59,706 nt of DNA from an uncultured Lachnospiraceae bacterium (GTDB taxonomy: Bacteria; Bacillota; Clostridia; Lachnospirales; Lachnospiraceae). The stretch spans positions 1 to 59,706 of the forward strand of contig CAJTKU010000015.1 of assembly GCA_910577015.1 (NCBI GenBank). The letters are read 5' to 3'. Positions 15,893 through 24,888 of this stretch are shown in pieces. A program made the translations under genes and the position numbers. The notes below the pieces were generated by a model, which ran no database searches, was not told where the DNA came from, and saw only the letters and a list, made by a program, of their open reading frames with translations. How positions within the stretch are numbered: position 1 is the stretch's first letter; every line of letters starts with the position of its first letter.

Positions 15893-16728
15893 TGGGAAGA
15901 GTAATACTTTGTACAGGCGAATATGCCAGAACTCCATATTATTTTGAAACGCTTGGAATCAGGGTGTATTCAGCGGAAGAACTCTGTTATGTGCTTAAGG
16001 AAAATGCCTTTTTGCTTGACAGGGAAATTGTGGACAAAAAGCTTGTCAAATGGATTGATGAGGAGGTAAAACTGCCGGATTTGGCGTCCTCCCTGTATCC
16101 CCTCCTGCACCAGAAGACTTCGGTGGGAGCATTTGCAGGCATTATCCTGCAGTATGTAAAATTATATGACCCGGATACAATAAAGCATATAGAGGAAGTA
16201 TATCGCAAAGGGGCCAACCTTAACGCATATGAAAAGGGGAAGTCCAGGGTGGATTACATGGCGGCGAACGGAAAATATACCGCGTCCCTTCTGGAATATG
16301 ACGTCCTTCTGGAGCAGCTTCCGGAAGGCGAGAAGGAGCTGACTGCCCGGATTATTCACAATAAAGGGGTGGCGCTTTGCGGTTTGTTCCTGTTTGAGGA
16401 GGCCGCAGAACAGTTTAAAAAATCCTATGATTTGCTTCCTGATGAGGAAACGTTCATAGAATTTCTGGCGGCAAAGCGCCTTTCCATGGAAGAAGGGGAT
16501 TATGTATCTTTTGCGGCAGGATTTCCGGAATATTATGAATTGACGCTGGAACTGGAAAAACGGGTGGAAAGCCTGAGAAATGAGTGGCTTTTGTCCGAGC
16601 CAAAACAGCAGCTGGACATGCTTCTTTCCTTAAAGGAAGAGGGGGATGTCGCGGCTTATTATGAAGAATCCAATCACAAAATACAGGAATTGAAAGATAA
16701 ATACAGGGCAAGCGTAGGCAGTCGGTAA
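15892..16728 (+). CDS. Helical-repeat protein of the DUF5716/5717 operon
   Basis: The protein has 278 residues, cytosolic. The first 110 residues are mixed alpha/beta (VILCTGEYARTPYYFETLG), and the rest is helical with at least one TPR-like pair: IHNKGVALCGLFLFEEAAEQFKKSYDLLPD, in which the A/G/F/Y spacing of a TPR is clear. The start is a GTG overlapping the previous TAG stop (TAGTG), with GAGG upstream, so translation is coupled to the DUF5716-like gene. I do not recognise the N-terminal domain. It may be an adaptor between the ATPase-like protein and the membrane protein that follows. Confidence 0.65.
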   Translation: MGRVILCTGEYARTPYYFETLGIRVYSAEELCYVLKENAFLLDREIVDKKLVKWIDEEVKLPDLASSLYPLLHQKTSVGAFAGIILQYVKLYDPDTIKHIEEVYRKGANLNAYEKGKSRVDYMAANGKYTASLLEYDVLLEQLPEGEKELTARIIHNKGVALCGLFLFEEAAEQFKKSYDLLPDEETFIEFLAAKRLSMEEGDYVSFAAGFPEYYELTLELEKRVESLRNEWLLSEPKQQLDMLLSLKEEGDVAAYYEESNHKIQELKDKYRASVGSR

Positions 16729-16751
16729 AGCGCCGGAGTAAGGAGGCCTTT

Positions 16752-17921
16752 ATGGGTTTTTGGAAAAAGCTTTTCAGTAAAAAGAAAATAGAAGAAGAAA
16801 TCGAAACGGACAACCCGGAGCAGATTGTTTATGAAAGAGATAAGGTCGATTTTCATGACGCAGAGGAACGCAGGCGGTATTTTACCGGATGTCTGGAGCA
16901 GATAGGAGAAGCGGAAAAAGAGATTAACCTGCTCAAAGGAGAATATGCGCTGGTAACCTCATACCTTACGGATATGGAGGAGATAGAAGCGCTGCCCCCG
17001 GAACAGTCTGCCGAGCTCAAGGGCATTGCAGGAAGGCTTATGTCGTTGGAGCAGGAGAGAAAACGTTATCTGGACAAAAGGGACAGGATGACGGAAAGGG
17101 AATACAGGCATATGCGTTCCCAGGAGGAAGAAATCGAAGAAGGGATAGGCAAACTGAAGGAGGCGGAGAAGTACCAGAAACTGATTAAACAGGATTTGAT
17201 ACGTCTGGACGGGGAGCGTCATGCATATGCATACCGGAAAAGCGAACTGGGAAACGGTCTGGTGAATCTGCGGGGCATGGCGGTTATCTGCCTGATTGCG
17301 CTGGTAAGCTGCGTGGTAATGCTTCTCATATTACAGTTCGGGTTTTCCATGGACACCAAAATAGGCTATTACCTTTCCGCTGCCGCTGCCGCGCTTGCCG
17401 TAACGGTTATTTTTATCAGGTATACGGATGCGGAAAAAGAAATGGGGAAAGTGGAAAAGGCGGAAGGCAAACTGATTCAGTTACAGAATACGGTAAAAAT
17501 ACGGTATGTAAATAATACAAACCTTTTGGAGTATCTCTATTTAAAGTATGATGTGGAGAGCGCAGGCAGACTGCAGGAACTGTGGAACCTGTACCAGGAT
17601 GAGAAGGAGGAGCGCAGGCAGTATGCGGAGGCGGAAGCGAAACTGGAGTACTACAGCAAACAGCTGGTGTCCGTACTTTCCAGATACAGGGTTAAGTCGC
17701 CTGAACGCTGGGTTTTGCAGCCCGGTGCAATCATTGATTCCAGGGAAATGATTGAAATCCGCCACGGTCTTGTAATCAGAAGGCAGAACCTGAGAAAACA
17801 GCTTGACTATAACAGCCAGTTAGCGGAAACGGCACAGCGGGAAATTAAGGAAATTGCCGCCGAGTACCCGCAGTATGCCATGGAGATATCGGAACTGGTG
17901 GATAAGTATGCGAATGTATAG
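16752..17921 (+). CDS. Membrane-anchored coiled-coil protein, fourth gene of the operon
   Basis: The protein has 389 residues. A charged coiled coil covers about residues 40-165. Two transmembrane helices follow (MAVICLIALVSCVVMLLILQ near 175, and YLSAAAAALAVTVIFI near 205), then a second coiled coil of about 220-370. Both coiled-coil ends should lie on the same, probably cytoplasmic, side of the membrane. ATG is preceded by GGAGG. It could anchor the solenoid and ATPase-like proteins to the membrane, which is inferred from gene order. No known family is recognised. Confidence 0.65.
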   Translation: MGFWKKLFSKKKIEEEIETDNPEQIVYERDKVDFHDAEERRRYFTGCLEQIGEAEKEINLLKGEYALVTSYLTDMEEIEALPPEQSAELKGIAGRLMSLEQERKRYLDKRDRMTEREYRHMRSQEEEIEEGIGKLKEAEKYQKLIKQDLIRLDGERHAYAYRKSELGNGLVNLRGMAVICLIALVSCVVMLLILQFGFSMDTKIGYYLSAAAAALAVTVIFIRYTDAEKEMGKVEKAEGKLIQLQNTVKIRYVNNTNLLEYLYLKYDVESAGRLQELWNLYQDEKEERRQYAEAEAKLEYYSKQLVSVLSRYRVKSPERWVLQPGAIIDSREMIEIRHGLVIRRQNLRKQLDYNSQLAETAQREIKEIAAEYPQYAMEISELVDKYANV

Positions 17922-17950
17922 TTGATTTCTCAATGGCAGTGAGCTATAAT
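17922..17950 (+). promoter_or_regulatory. Promoter of the purine genes
   Basis: TTGATT (17922-17927), a 17-nt spacer and a perfect TATAAT (17945-17950) lie 80 nt before purC and start directly after the stop of the preceding operon. I see no purine riboswitch core in the leader. Confidence 0.75.
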
Positions 17951-18029
17951 ATTGCTCGTAAAAGTCGGGAAGTACACATTGACAAATTGAGCGCGGCGCC
18001 GTAAGGGGCGCTACGGAATGGAGGAAACG

Positions 18030-18737
18030 ATGAAGAAACTGGAACAGCTCTACGAAGGCAAAGCAAAAAAAGTATTTAAGACGGATGACCCCGATGTGTT
18101 AATCGTGGATTACAAGGATGACGCAACAGCATTTAACGGTGAAAAAAGAGGCACCATCATGGGGAAGGGCGTTGTCAATAACAGGATGACGAACCATGTT
18201 TTCCAGCTTTTGGAGAAGGAAGGCGTTCCGACCCACTTCATTGAAGAGTTAAGTGAGCGTGAGACCGCCGTAAAGAAGGTGGAAATCGTTCCTCTTGAGG
18301 TAATTATCCGCAATGTGGCAGCAGGAAGCTTTTCCAAACGGCTGGGCGTTCCCGAGGGCACGGCGTTTACGGAGCCTACCATCGAATTTTCCTATAAAAA
18401 TGATGAACTGGGAGACCCCCTGATTAACGACTATTTTGCAAGGGCATTGAATCTTGCCACATGGGAAGAGATGGAGACCATCAAAAAATATGCTTTTAAG
18501 GTTAACGATGTATTGAAAGCATACTTTTTACAGGCGGATATCAGGTTAATAGACTTCAAGATTGAGTTCGGACGTTATCACGGACAGATTATCCTGGCCG
18601 ACGAGACTTCACCGGATACCTGCCGCCTGTGGGACGTACATACCAATGAAAAACTGGACAAAGACCGTTTCCGCAGGGATTTGGGAAATGTGGAAGAAGC
18701 TTACAATGAAGTATTTAAGCGTCTGGGTCTGGCATAA
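18030..18737 (+). CDS. purC: Phosphoribosylaminoimidazole-succinocarboxamide synthase
   Basis: PurC joins CAIR and aspartate using ATP to give SAICAR in de novo purine synthesis. At 235 residues it has normal length. It starts LYEGKAKKV and carries DDATAFNG, the VPLEVIIRNVAAGS motif near residue 90, and ETSPDTCRLW near residue 193. ATG 18030 is chosen because GGAGG lies 6 nt upstream, and the start then matches the family. The TAA overlaps the purF ATG by one base. Confidence 0.97.
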   Translation: MKKLEQLYEGKAKKVFKTDDPDVLIVDYKDDATAFNGEKRGTIMGKGVVNNRMTNHVFQLLEKEGVPTHFIEELSERETAVKKVEIVPLEVIIRNVAAGSFSKRLGVPEGTAFTEPTIEFSYKNDELGDPLINDYFARALNLATWEEMETIKKYAFKVNDVLKAYFLQADIRLIDFKIEFGRYHGQIILADETSPDTCRLWDVHTNEKLDKDRFRRDLGNVEEAYNEVFKRLGLA

Positions 18738-20143
18738 TGAGAGAGGAATGCGGCGTATTTGGCGCTTATGATTTTGACGGGCAGGATGTAGCTTCCCTCA
18801 TCTATTACGGTCTTCTGGCTTTGCAGCACAGGGGACAGGAAAGCTGCGGCATTGCGGTCAGCGACACTTCGGGACCCAAGGGAAAAGTGCTGGTCCATAA
18901 GGATATGGGGCTGGTTAACGAGGCTTTTAATTCGGAAACGGTGGGCCGCTTATACGGCAATATCGGTGTGGGACATGTCCGCTATTCCACGGCGGGAAGC
19001 TCCACCCGTGAAAATGCACAGCCGTTAGTGCTCAACTATGTGAAGGGCGCCCTGGGACTGGCGCATAACGGAAATTTAATCAACACACCCGAACTGAGGA
19101 AGGAACTGGCATATACAGGCGCTATTTTCCAGACAACCATCGATTCGGAGGTGATTGCCTATTACATTGCGAGGGAACGGCTTAATGCCACATCGGTGGA
19201 GGAAGCGGTGGGACGGGCCATGCGCAGAATCAAGGGGGCATATTCCCTTGTCATCATGTCCCCCCGAAAGCTGATTGGGGCAAGAGACCCCTTTGGGTTC
19301 AGGCCTTTGTGCATCGGGAAAAGGGACCATACCTATCTGCTGGCTTCCGAAAGCTGCGCGCTGGATGCAGTGGGAGCAGAGTTTGTCAGGGATGTCGCGC
19401 CGGGAGAAATTGTTACCATTTCGCCCCAAAAAGGGATTGTTTCCGATATGTCCCATGCCATTAAGCCGGAGGAAACGGCAAGGTGTGTGTTTGAATATAT
19501 TTATTTCGCAAGGCCGGACAGCTATATTGACGGCATAAGCGTATATAACTCCCGTATTCTTGCAGGAAAATATCTGGCAATGGATTCCCCTGTGGAGGCT
19601 GACATGGTGGTCGGCGTTCCCGAGTCGGGAAACTGCGCGGCTATGGGATATTCCCTGCAGTCCGGCATTCCCTACGGTACGGCGTTTGTGAAAAATGCCT
19701 ATATCGGGAGGACATTTATTAAACCGGGACAGAAAAGCCGTGAGAGCAGCGTGCAGGTGAAACTGAATCCCATCCGGGAATCCATCGCGGGCAAGCGCAT
19801 TATCATGATTGACGATTCCATTGTCAGGGGGACTACCTCAGACAGGATTGTCAGGATGCTCAGGGAGGCAGGAGCCCGGGAAGTGCATATGAGGGTCAGC
19901 TCCCCCCCGTTTTTATGGCCATGCTATTTCGGTACGGATGTGCCGGCAAGGGAGCAGTTGATTGCTTATAAGCACAGTGTGAAAGAAATCAGCGATATGA
20001 TTGGCACGGACACACTGGATTACCTTCGCGCGGAGCGCCTGACTGAGATTGCAGGCGGGGCAGGCATCTGTAAGGGATGCTTTACCGGAAATTATCCGAT
20101 GGAGCCGCCCGTGGAGGATATCCGCGGTGAATTTGAATCTTAA
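18737..20143 (+). CDS. purF: Amidophosphoribosyltransferase
   Basis: PurF catalyses the first committed step of purine synthesis, PRPP plus glutamine to phosphoribosylamine. The protein has 468 residues. The N-terminal nucleophile cysteine is at residue 5 (MREECGVFGAY), so only a four-residue propeptide would be removed. The PRPP motif IIMIDDSIVRGTT is near residue 355. CKGC near residue 444 and the upstream cysteines fit the [4Fe-4S] type known from Bacillus. It is translationally coupled to purC. Confidence 0.97.
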   Translation: MREECGVFGAYDFDGQDVASLIYYGLLALQHRGQESCGIAVSDTSGPKGKVLVHKDMGLVNEAFNSETVGRLYGNIGVGHVRYSTAGSSTRENAQPLVLNYVKGALGLAHNGNLINTPELRKELAYTGAIFQTTIDSEVIAYYIARERLNATSVEEAVGRAMRRIKGAYSLVIMSPRKLIGARDPFGFRPLCIGKRDHTYLLASESCALDAVGAEFVRDVAPGEIVTISPQKGIVSDMSHAIKPEETARCVFEYIYFARPDSYIDGISVYNSRILAGKYLAMDSPVEADMVVGVPESGNCAAMGYSLQSGIPYGTAFVKNAYIGRTFIKPGQKSRESSVQVKLNPIRESIAGKRIIMIDDSIVRGTTSDRIVRMLREAGAREVHMRVSSPPFLWPCYFGTDVPAREQLIAYKHSVKEISDMIGTDTLDYLRAERLTEIAGGAGICKGCFTGNYPMEPPVEDIRGEFES

Positions 20144-20171
20144 ATCAGATACCAAAAAAGAGGAGAAATAT

Positions 20172-21605
20172 ATGAATACAGACGTATACCAGAGTCCGTT
20201 ATCGGAAAGATATGCCAGCAGGGAAATGCAGTACCTTTTCTCACAGGACATGAAGTTCCGCACATGGAGGAAGCTGTGGATTGCCCTGGCAGAGACGGAG
20301 ATGGAACTGGGGCTTCCCATCACAGAGGAACAGATAGAGGAATTGAAAGCCCATGCGGAGGATATCAATTATGATGTCGCAAGGGCGAGGGAAAAAGAAG
20401 TCCGCCACGATGTCATGAGCCATGTCTATGCTTACGGCGTACAGTGCCCGAAGGCAAAGGGCATCATCCATCTGGGGGCGACCTCCTGTTATGTGGGGGA
20501 CAATACCGATATCATCATTATGACGGAAGCGTTAAAGCTGGTGAAGAAAAAACTGGTGAACGTCATAGCAGAGCTGGCGGCGTTTGCTGATAAATATAAG
20601 GCGCAGCCCACTCTGGCGTTTACCCATTTCCAGCCTGCACAGCCCACCACAGTGGGAAAGAGGGCGTCCCTCTGGCTGCAGGAATTTTCCCTTGATTTGG
20701 AGGATTTGAACCATGTTCTTTCCACCATGAAGCTGTTGGGCTCCAAGGGTACGACAGGGACGCAGGCCTCATTTCTGGAATTGTTTGACGGGAATCAGGA
20801 AAAGATTGACAGGATTGACCCCATGATTGCAGAAAAAATGGGATTTAAGGAGTGTTACCCTGTGTCCGGACAGACATATTCCCGAAAGGTAGATACCCGC
20901 GTGGCCAATATCCTGGCAGGGATTGCGGCTTCCGCCCACAAGTTAAGCAATGATATCCGTCTGCTCCAGCATTTAAAAGAAGTGGAGGAGCCTTTTGAAA
21001 AGAGCCAGATAGGTTCTTCTGCCATGGCATACAAGCGCAATCCCATGAGAAGCGAAAGAATCGCTTCCTTAAGCCGCTATGTGATGATTGATGCCCTGAA
21101 CCCTGCCATTACTTCGGCAACCCAGTGGTTTGAAAGAACCCTGGATGATTCCGCCAATAAGAGACTTTCCATACCGGAGGGATTTCTGGCGGTTGACGGC
21201 ATCCTGGATTTGTGTCTGAACGTGGTGGACGGTCTTGTGGTTTATCCGAAGGTCATTGAAAAGCGCCTGATGAGCGAACTGCCTTTTATGGCAACGGAAA
21301 ATATCATGATGGACGCGGTAAAAGCCGGAGGCGACAGACAGGAACTGCATGAGAGAATCCGTGAACTTTCCATGGAGGCAGGCAGGAATGTAAAAGTGGA
21401 GGGCAGGGATAATAACCTGCTGGAACTGATTGCAGCAGACCCTGCTTTTAATCTGACTCTGGAGGATTTGCAAAAAACCATGGAGCCTGCCAGATATGTA
21501 GGACGCTCCAAAGAACAGGTAGAAGCATTTTTAAAGAATGTCATTCATCCCATTCTGGAAGAGAACAGAGATCTTTTAGGCGTCAAGGCAGAAATTAATG
21601 TGTAA
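20172..21605 (+). CDS. purB: Adenylosuccinate lyase
   Basis: PurB acts twice in purine synthesis: SAICAR to AICAR, and adenylosuccinate to AMP. At 477 residues it has the fumarase/aspartase-superfamily signature SSAMAYKRNPMRSE near residue 285 and the HLGATSCYVGDNTD region near residue 103. ATG 20172 has AGGAG upstream and follows purF by 28 nt. The frame extends into purF but without support. The neighbours give a purC-purF-purB run. Confidence 0.96.
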   Translation: MNTDVYQSPLSERYASREMQYLFSQDMKFRTWRKLWIALAETEMELGLPITEEQIEELKAHAEDINYDVARAREKEVRHDVMSHVYAYGVQCPKAKGIIHLGATSCYVGDNTDIIIMTEALKLVKKKLVNVIAELAAFADKYKAQPTLAFTHFQPAQPTTVGKRASLWLQEFSLDLEDLNHVLSTMKLLGSKGTTGTQASFLELFDGNQEKIDRIDPMIAEKMGFKECYPVSGQTYSRKVDTRVANILAGIAASAHKLSNDIRLLQHLKEVEEPFEKSQIGSSAMAYKRNPMRSERIASLSRYVMIDALNPAITSATQWFERTLDDSANKRLSIPEGFLAVDGILDLCLNVVDGLVVYPKVIEKRLMSELPFMATENIMMDAVKAGGDRQELHERIRELSMEAGRNVKVEGRDNNLLELIAADPAFNLTLEDLQKTMEPARYVGRSKEQVEAFLKNVIHPILEENRDLLGVKAEINV

Positions 21606-21675
21606 GAGGCATGGTATAAGAATAGGTTTTGCCACATATAATAAATATTGATTTTACTTATGGATTGGATTGGTA

Positions 21676-21721
21676 TATAATCATGAAGTAAGAACAGCAG
21701 GGCAGGTTTTTACACCTGCCC
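21676..21721 (+). promoter_or_regulatory. purA leader: -10 box and attenuator-like hairpin
   Basis: A TATAAT (21676-21681) with only a weak -35 upstream is followed by GGGCAGGT/ACCTGCCC (21700-21721), an 8-bp stem with a 6-nt loop and then TTTG. The hairpin lies between the putative promoter and purA, so it could terminate early or stabilise the leader. The U-run is short. Confidence 0.45.
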
Positions 21722-21759
21722 TTTGTGGTGTGTAAGACATGGAAACGGAGGACAGATAA

Positions 21760-23052
21760 ATGGTAAAAGCAGTTGTGGGAGCAAACTGGGGAGATGAAGG
21801 CAAGGGCAAAATAACCGACATGATGGCGGAAAGCGCTGATATTATCGTAAGGTTTCAGGGCGGAGCCAATGCAGGACATACCATCGTCAACAATTATGGC
21901 AAATTTGCACTGCATACCCTGCCGTCAGGCGTTTTTTACAGCCATACCATCAGCATAATAGGCAATGGCGTTGCGCTGAATATTCCCGTTTTGATGGAAG
22001 AAATCAAATCCATTACGGACAGGAATGTGCCGATGCCAAAGATTCTGGTATCGGACCGCGCCCAGATTGTAATGCCGTACCATATTCTTTTTGACCAGTA
22101 TGAGGAGGAAAGGCTCGGCAAGAAATCTTTTGGTTCCACCCAGTCCGGCATTGCGCCTTTCTACTCTGACAAATACGCTAAAATCGGTTTTCAGGTCAGC
22201 GAACTTTTTGACGATAAGACCCTTCGTGAAAAGGTATACCGCGTTCTGGAGACGAAAAATATACTGTTAAGCCAGTTATATCATAAGAGAACGATGGAAG
22301 GGGGAGAACTGCTGGCAACCCTGCATGAATACAGGGATATGATTGCCCCTTATGTGTGCGATGTATCCGCTTTTCTGGATAAGGCGTTAAAAGAAGGAAA
22401 GACCATACTTTTAGAGGGTCAGCTGGGAACCTTAAAAGACCCCGACCATGGCATTTATCCGATGGTGACTTCTTCTTCCACCCTCGCGGCATACGGTGCC
22501 ATCGGCGCAGGCATCCCGCCTTATGAAATTAAAGAAATCATTACGGTTTGTAAAGCATACTCTTCGGCAGTGGGGGCAGGAGCCTTTGTCTCCGAAATCT
22601 TTGGCGAGGAGGCAGATGAACTGAGAAGGCGCGGAGGGGACGGCGGAGAGTTCGGCGCCACTACGGGACGTCCCAGGCGCATGGGCTGGTTTGACTGCGT
22701 GGCCTCCAAATACGGCTGCCGTCTGCAGGGAACCACAGACGTGGCATTTACCGTGTTGGATGTTTTGGGTTATCTGGATGAGATTCCGGTGTGTACGGGT
22801 TATGAAATAGACGGCGAGGTGACTACGGATTTCCCTGTCACCACGAAACTGGAAAAGGCAAAACCGGTGCTGACCGTTCTGCCCGGTTGGAAGTGTGACA
22901 TCCGCGGCATCAAAAGTTATGAAGAACTGCCTGAAAACTGCCGCAGATATATAGAGTTTATTGAAGGACAGATTGGATATCCTATCACTATGGTAAGCAA
23001 CGGCCCCGGCAGGGAAGATATCATTTACAGGGAAAGCCCTCTGAAAAAATAG
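21760..23052 (+). CDS. purA: Adenylosuccinate synthetase
   Basis: PurA joins IMP and aspartate with GTP to give adenylosuccinate. At 430 residues it begins VVGANWGDEGKGKITD, the GTP-binding P-loop of the family, and has the GGANAGHTIV IMP-site motif near residue 35 and the TTGRPRRMGWFD segment near residue 300. GGAGGACAGATAA precedes the ATG. It closes the purine group, with its own leader. Confidence 0.97.
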   Translation: MVKAVVGANWGDEGKGKITDMMAESADIIVRFQGGANAGHTIVNNYGKFALHTLPSGVFYSHTISIIGNGVALNIPVLMEEIKSITDRNVPMPKILVSDRAQIVMPYHILFDQYEEERLGKKSFGSTQSGIAPFYSDKYAKIGFQVSELFDDKTLREKVYRVLETKNILLSQLYHKRTMEGGELLATLHEYRDMIAPYVCDVSAFLDKALKEGKTILLEGQLGTLKDPDHGIYPMVTSSSTLAAYGAIGAGIPPYEIKEIITVCKAYSSAVGAGAFVSEIFGEEADELRRRGGDGGEFGATTGRPRRMGWFDCVASKYGCRLQGTTDVAFTVLDVLGYLDEIPVCTGYEIDGEVTTDFPVTTKLEKAKPVLTVLPGWKCDIRGIKSYEELPENCRRYIEFIEGQIGYPITMVSNGPGREDIIYRESPLKK

Positions 23053-23062
23053 GAGAAATGCC

Positions 23063-23335
23063 ATGAAAAGAAGAACAGGAAAACAAATCATTGCGCTGGC
23101 GGCCGTGGCGCTGCTGGCGGCAATGTATCTCATAACGCTTCTGGTTGCTATTTTTGACGTTTCTGCGTCCGGCTTCTGGTTCAGGATGTGTCTGGTCTGT
23201 ACCCTGGCAATCCCGCTTTTGGCGTGGATATTTATCTGGATATACGGACAGGTAACCAAAAAGAAAACAATAGCCGATTTGCATCTGATGCAGGATGTCA
23301 AACCGGCAGAGGAGACAAAGGAGCAGGATAGTTAA
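23063..23335 (+). CDS. Small two-helix membrane protein
   Basis: The protein has 90 residues with a positive N-terminus (MKRRTGKQ). Two membrane helices (about 8-30, ALAAVALLAAMYLITLLVAI, and 42-63, CLVCTLAIPLLAWIFIWIYG) are followed by a short charged tail. AGGAGAAATGCC precedes the ATG 10 nt after purA, so it is probably cotranscribed. Its stop overlaps the stop of the HAD gene by 4 nt, tail to tail. The function is unknown. Confidence 0.75.
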   Translation: MKRRTGKQIIALAAVALLAAMYLITLLVAIFDVSASGFWFRMCLVCTLAIPLLAWIFIWIYGQVTKKKTIADLHLMQDVKPAEETKEQDS

Positions 23336-23946
23336 CGGGAAGCCTGCATGTTTGTCAGAAGGGCAAGCTCACTCTGGGCCTGCTCTTTATTTTTGAAATG
23401 AATGGCATGGATGCCGAGTGCGGCGGCAGCCTCCACATTGCGCAAAGTATCATCCAGAAAAACGCATTCTTCGGGCGTAAGTCCGTACCGGGAGAGGAGC
23501 ATTTGGTAGATGGCAGGGTCAGGTTTTATCAGGTTTACCCTGTAAGAAAAGATGCCGCCGTCCATGTGGGAAACAAAGTCCATTGCAGCTTTTCCTTCGT
23601 GAAGGGCTTTTTCGGAGAAATTGGACAAAAACAGGACCCTGTAGCCGTTTTTCTTTAATTCCTCAATCCAGGGAATGGCATAATCACAGCGCGTCAGCAT
23701 GGTGCCGATATTCTGTAAGGATTCCGTCAGTTCTTTTCTGATGGAAGGCTCATTTTCGATAAATAGGTTTAAAATCTCTTCATCGGAAAGAATGCCCAAA
23801 TCGTATTCTGCCCAGTCGGGGCTTTCCACTGTGGCCTTTGCCAGCTTTTCCAGAGTGTCACTGTCATAGCCGAAGGAGGCAAAATGCTCCCTCCATGAAA
23901 AAAGCGCAAGTACGTTTCCGATATCAAATATAATGGTGGTAATCAT
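23332..23946 (-). CDS. HAD-superfamily hydrolase (YihX-like)
   Basis: The protein has 204 residues. Motif I is FDIGNVL (residues 6-12), with a Gly where most HAD phosphatases have the second Asp; this is also typical of the YihX-like subfamily. Motif II is LFLSNFS near 105, motif III the Lys in LIKPDP near 139, and motif IV FLDDTLRN near 163. It is likely a small sugar-phosphate phosphatase. The start overlaps the end of the LysR gene by 4 nt, so the two are cotranscribed. Confidence 0.88.
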   Translation of the reverse strand: MITTIIFDIGNVLALFSWREHFASFGYDSDTLEKLAKATVESPDWAEYDLGILSDEEILNLFIENEPSIRKELTESLQNIGTMLTRCDYAIPWIEELKKNGYRVLFLSNFSEKALHEGKAAMDFVSHMDGGIFSYRVNLIKPDPAIYQMLLSRYGLTPEECVFLDDTLRNVEAAAALGIHAIHFKNKEQAQSELALLTNMQASR

Positions 23947-24869
23947 CTTTTTTCTTCTCCTCCTTTTGTTTCTTTTACTGGTAAATGATGACGGATAATA
24001 TCCAAAAGGTTTTTTGCGGCAACGGACATAGGCATTTTAGCGTGTGTCACGATGCAGAACTCCCTTTTGGGAATGATTTTGTTGAAACGAAGCTCAAACA
24101 GCTTTCCTGACTGCAGGTAGGGGAGGGCAAAATCCCGGACCACACAGCCGACGCCCAGATTTCTAAGGGCAAACTGGACAATCATGTCGCTTGTCGCCAG
24201 TTCAAATTCAGGCTGTATGGAAATGCCGTTGGAAAGCAGGAAAGAATCCATATAGCTTCTTGTGCTGGTGTTTTTTTCCAGAAAGATAATAGGCAGCGCC
24301 TGAAGTTCGGAAAAATCCAATGTTTTATTCTTGTAGGAGAAAAAACGCCTGCCACAGACAAAGGTGTCTTCGATGCTGCGCACGGTGATGGTTTGAAAAT
24401 CCGGCGCGGCTGAAAAAGGGGTGCTGACAATCCCGAAATCAATCTGGCCGGTGCAAAGGTTCTGCAAAGTTTCCGGCGTGGGCGCATTGGTGACTACCAC
24501 CTTGATTTTGGGATACTTTTCATGAAATCGCTCCAAAAACGGCAGCAGGAAAAACTGCAGCGTCATGTCGCTTGCGCCGATGCGGATTTCACCCAGTTCC
24601 AGATTTAACATCTGTTTCAGCTTCATCTGACCCGCTTCTATCTGCTCATAGCCTTTGGCAACATAGGAATACAGAAGTTCGCCTTCTGCGGTAAGCTTCA
24701 CGCCCCTGGATATCCTTGTAAAGAGCCGTGCGCCGCACTGCTCTTCCAAAAGCCGGACGGACTGGCTGACGGCAGGCTGGGAGATGGAAAGCAGCCCGGC
24801 TGCCTGCGTCAGGGAGCCGGTTTGGGCGACATAATAAAAAACTTTGTAGTATTCCAGGTTGTCAATCAT
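23943..24869 (-). CDS. LysR-family transcriptional regulator
   Basis: The protein has 308 residues. A winged HTH at the N-terminus (residues 1-60: TGSLTQAAGLLSISQPAVSQ) is followed by a type-2 periplasmic-binding effector domain of about 90-295. It sits directly upstream of the HAD gene and 19 nt after the histidine phosphatase, on the same strand. A CysB/CysL-like small-ligand sensor is possible, but the sequence does not name the ligand. The TATATAAACAGGAAAAGGAGCC region precedes the ATG with a GGAG site. Confidence 0.92.
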   Translation of the reverse strand: MIDNLEYYKVFYYVAQTGSLTQAAGLLSISQPAVSQSVRLLEEQCGARLFTRISRGVKLTAEGELLYSYVAKGYEQIEAGQMKLKQMLNLELGEIRIGASDMTLQFFLLPFLERFHEKYPKIKVVVTNAPTPETLQNLCTGQIDFGIVSTPFSAAPDFQTITVRSIEDTFVCGRRFFSYKNKTLDFSELQALPIIFLEKNTSTRSYMDSFLLSNGISIQPEFELATSDMIVQFALRNLGVGCVVRDFALPYLQSGKLFELRFNKIIPKREFCIVTHAKMPMSVAAKNLLDIIRHHLPVKETKGGEEKR

Positions 24870-24888
24870 GGTTGGCTCCTTTTCCTGT

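Noticed and set aside
17951..18029. Purine riboswitch before purC
   Set aside because: The leader lacks the conserved aptamer core and three-way-junction pattern.
22432..23301. 289-codon open frame on the minus strand
   Set aside because: It lies antisense to purA and its membrane-protein neighbour, has no ribosome site and no recognisable domain.
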